Shown: positions 62,822 through 64,000 of the stretch, piece by piece
Layout of the letters: each line of letters opens with the position of its first letter
How positions within the stretch are numbered: position 1 is the first letter of the stretch
From: Brevibacterium oceani
Lineage (GTDB): Bacteria; Actinomycetota; Actinomycetes; Actinomycetales; Brevibacteriaceae
DNA length: 64,000 nucleotides
Assembly: GCF_013623835.1 (NCBI RefSeq)
Contig: NZ_JABKDE010000005.1
Span: 124,001-188,000 of the forward strand
Direction: 5' to 3'
Program-made: the position numbers and the translations under genes
The notes under the pieces: model-generated
What the model was told of the DNA's origin: nothing
Database searches by the model: none
The model's input: the letters and a program-made list of their open reading frames with translations, nothing else

Positions 62822-62840
62822 TTGAGTGGAATAGACTCAA
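62822..62840. promoter_or_regulatory. HAIR-type HspR operator before clpB
   Basis: TTGAGT at 62822-62827, seven bases, ACTCAA at 62835-62840. The established HAIR element (binding site of the HspR repressor in streptomycetes and relatives) is CTTGAGT-N7-ACTCAAG; here the two outer bases differ. It lies about 65 bases upstream of clpB. Confidence 0.85.
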
Positions 62841-62905
62841 CTTTGTCGATGTTGTTCTTTTCGAGAGCTGTAATCAGCACAGAACTTTGAGAAGGAGATG
62901 CGTAA

Positions 62906-64000
62906 ATGGACGCTCAGATGACAACCAAATCCCGGGAGGCGCTGCAGACTGCGGTCAACGACGTCGTCGCCCGGCACAACAACCAGATCGAACCGGCCCA
63001 CCTGGTCGCCGCGCTGCTCAAACAGCCCGACTCCCTGGCCTCGGCCCTGCTGACGAAGGTCGGCGCCGACCCGCAGTCGGTGCTCACCGCGATCGAGGCC
63101 GTGATCGGCGGATTCCCCACCGTCAGCGGTTCCTCGGTCAGCCAGCCGGGCCTGTCTCGGTCCGGACTCGAGATGATGAACCTCGCGCAGGAGGAGATGA
63201 CCGCTCTCGGCGATCAGTTCGTCTCCACCGAGCACCTGCTGCTGGCTGCCGCCGCCGGCAAAGACGGCGCCGGCGATGCGCTGCGTGAGTCAGGAGCCGG
63301 ACGCGATGCGCTGCTCGCGGCGCTGCCCGAACTGCGCGGAGGCAAGAAGGTCACCTCGGAGAACCCCGAGGAGACGATGCAGTCGCTGGAGAAGTTCGGC
63401 GTCGACCTCACCGCCACCGCACGGGAAGGCAAGCTCGACCCGGTGATCGGTCGCGACAAGGAGGTGCGCCGCGTCGTCCAGGTGCTTTCGCGGCGGACGA
63501 AGAACAACCCTGTCCTCATCGGCGAGCCCGGTGTCGGCAAGACCGCCGTCGTCGAAGGCCTGGCCCAGCGGATCGTCGCCGGCGACGTTCCCGAATCGCT
63601 GCGGGACAAGACGCTCATCAGCCTCGACCTCTCGGCGATGGTCGCCGGTGCGAAGTACCGCGGTGAGTTCGAGGAGCGGCTCAAGGCCGTGCTCGAGGAG
63701 ATCAAGAACGCCGACGGGCAGATCATCACCTTCATCGACGAGCTCCACACGATCGTCGGTGCCGGCGCCGGCGGCGATTCGTCGATGGACGCGGGCAACA
63801 TGCTCAAGCCGATGCTCGCCCGCGGTGAGCTGCGCCTGATCGGCGCCACCACCCTCGACGAGTACCGCGAGAACATCGAGAAGGACCCTGCCCTCGAGCG
63901 CCGGTTCCAGCAGGTGTTCGTCGGTGAGCCCAGCGTCGAGGACACGATCGCGATCCTCCGTGGACTCAAGGAACGCTACGAAGCCCACCACAAGGTCTCG
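62906..64000 (+). CDS. clpB: ClpB protein disaggregase, N-terminal part
   Basis: The gene runs past the window end; 365 residues are visible. The N-terminal repeat domain (residues 1-145) is followed by the first AAA+ module: Walker A GEPGVGKT near residue 212, the pore loop with [12 protein letters not shown], Walker [11 protein letters not shown] and sensor region [15 protein letters not shown]. ClpB works with DnaK to dissolve aggregates. GAAGGAG precedes the ATG at 62906. The HAIR element upstream indicates heat-shock repression by HspR. Confidence 0.96.
   Translation, partial: MDAQMTTKSREALQTAVNDVVARHNNQIEPAHLVAALLKQPDSLASALLTKVGADPQSVLTAIEAVIGGFPTVSGSSVSQPGLSRSGLEMMNLAQEEMTALGDQFVSTEHLLLAAAAGKDGAGDALRESGAGRDALLAALPELRGGKKVTSENPEETMQSLEKFGVDLTATAREGKLDPVIGRDKEVRRVVQVLSRRTKNNPVLIGEPGVGKTAVVEGLAQRIVAGDVPESLRDKTLISLDLSAMVAGAKYRGEFEERLKAVLEEIKNADGQIITFIDELHTIVGAGAGGDSSMDAGNMLKPMLARGELRLIGATTLDEYRENIEKDPALERRFQQVFVGEPSVEDTIAILRGLKERYEAHHKVS

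Noticed and set aside
60988..62880. A 630-residue minus-strand frame
   Set aside because: Antisense shadow of the Na+/H+ antiporter with low-complexity Gly/Asp/Glu composition.

Overview
The window is high-GC DNA packed with co-oriented, often 4-bp-overlapping genes. Its contents point to an actinobacterium of the Micrococcales type, and Brevibacterium is my best guess: a clpB gene behind an HspR-type HAIR site, DUF1707 proteins, an Asp23/Gls24 envelope-stress operon with an ECF sigma factor, a DUF5926-glycosyltransferase-pheA operon and a fused Wzz/tyrosine-kinase protein. The genus is inference. No rRNA, tRNA, CRISPR array, insertion sequence or prophage was recognised.

Layout. 1-9.5 kb: end of an alanine/sodium symporter, class II fructose-bisphosphate aldolase, a BCCT osmolyte carrier, an MFS carrier, an SRPBCC protein, and a TetR regulator leading a two-gene ABC exporter operon. 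9.5-36 kb: a large surface-polysaccharide locus. A leftward operon (21516 to 13505) encodes LMW tyrosine phosphatase, initiating sugar-phosphate transferase, flippase, GT4 glycosyltransferase, Wzz/BY-kinase, polymerase and an ATP-grasp ligase. A second leftward operon (27598 to 23030) encodes a PglF-type dehydratase, a DegT aminotransferase and a PaaK/CapK-like adenylating enzyme. A second ATP-grasp ligase and a PLP decarboxylase are transcribed rightward. The locus is flanked by four giant LuxR-type regulators. 36-43 kb: a heteromeric acyl-CoA dehydrogenase pair, a SpoU methyltransferase, an ABC-2 system with a degenerate ATPase, and pyrE. 43-47.5 kb: Asp23/Gls24 stress operons around an ECF sigma factor. 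48-64 kb: mostly housekeeping and lipid/redox genes (SDRs, thioesterase, exonuclease III, RelA/SpoT-domain protein, twin DUF1707 proteins, pheA, FAD dehydrogenase, an ECHDC3-like crotonase, a Na+/H+ antiporter), ending inside clpB.

How the genes work together. The polysaccharide locus has the core of a Wzx/Wzy pathway (priming transferase, flippase, polymerase, BY-kinase with its phosphatase). It also has enzymes to make a UDP-4-amino-4,6-dideoxy sugar but no PglD-like acetyltransferase; two ATP-grasp enzymes, a decarboxylase and an adenylating enzyme are present instead. I infer an amino-acid- or acyl-decorated glycan. The ECF sigma factor probably drives a stress regulon: two identical-architecture promoters precede the GlsB-type membrane protein gene and the first rightward Asp23 gene.

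The most interesting non-coding signals are: (1) a composite hairpin plus three-unit repeat present twice with identical internal spacing (566-703 and 47547-47700); (2) triple GTGACC-type direct repeats at about 10-11 bp pitch upstream of an ATP-grasp gene and of a LuxR gene; (3) the paired ECF-type promoters.
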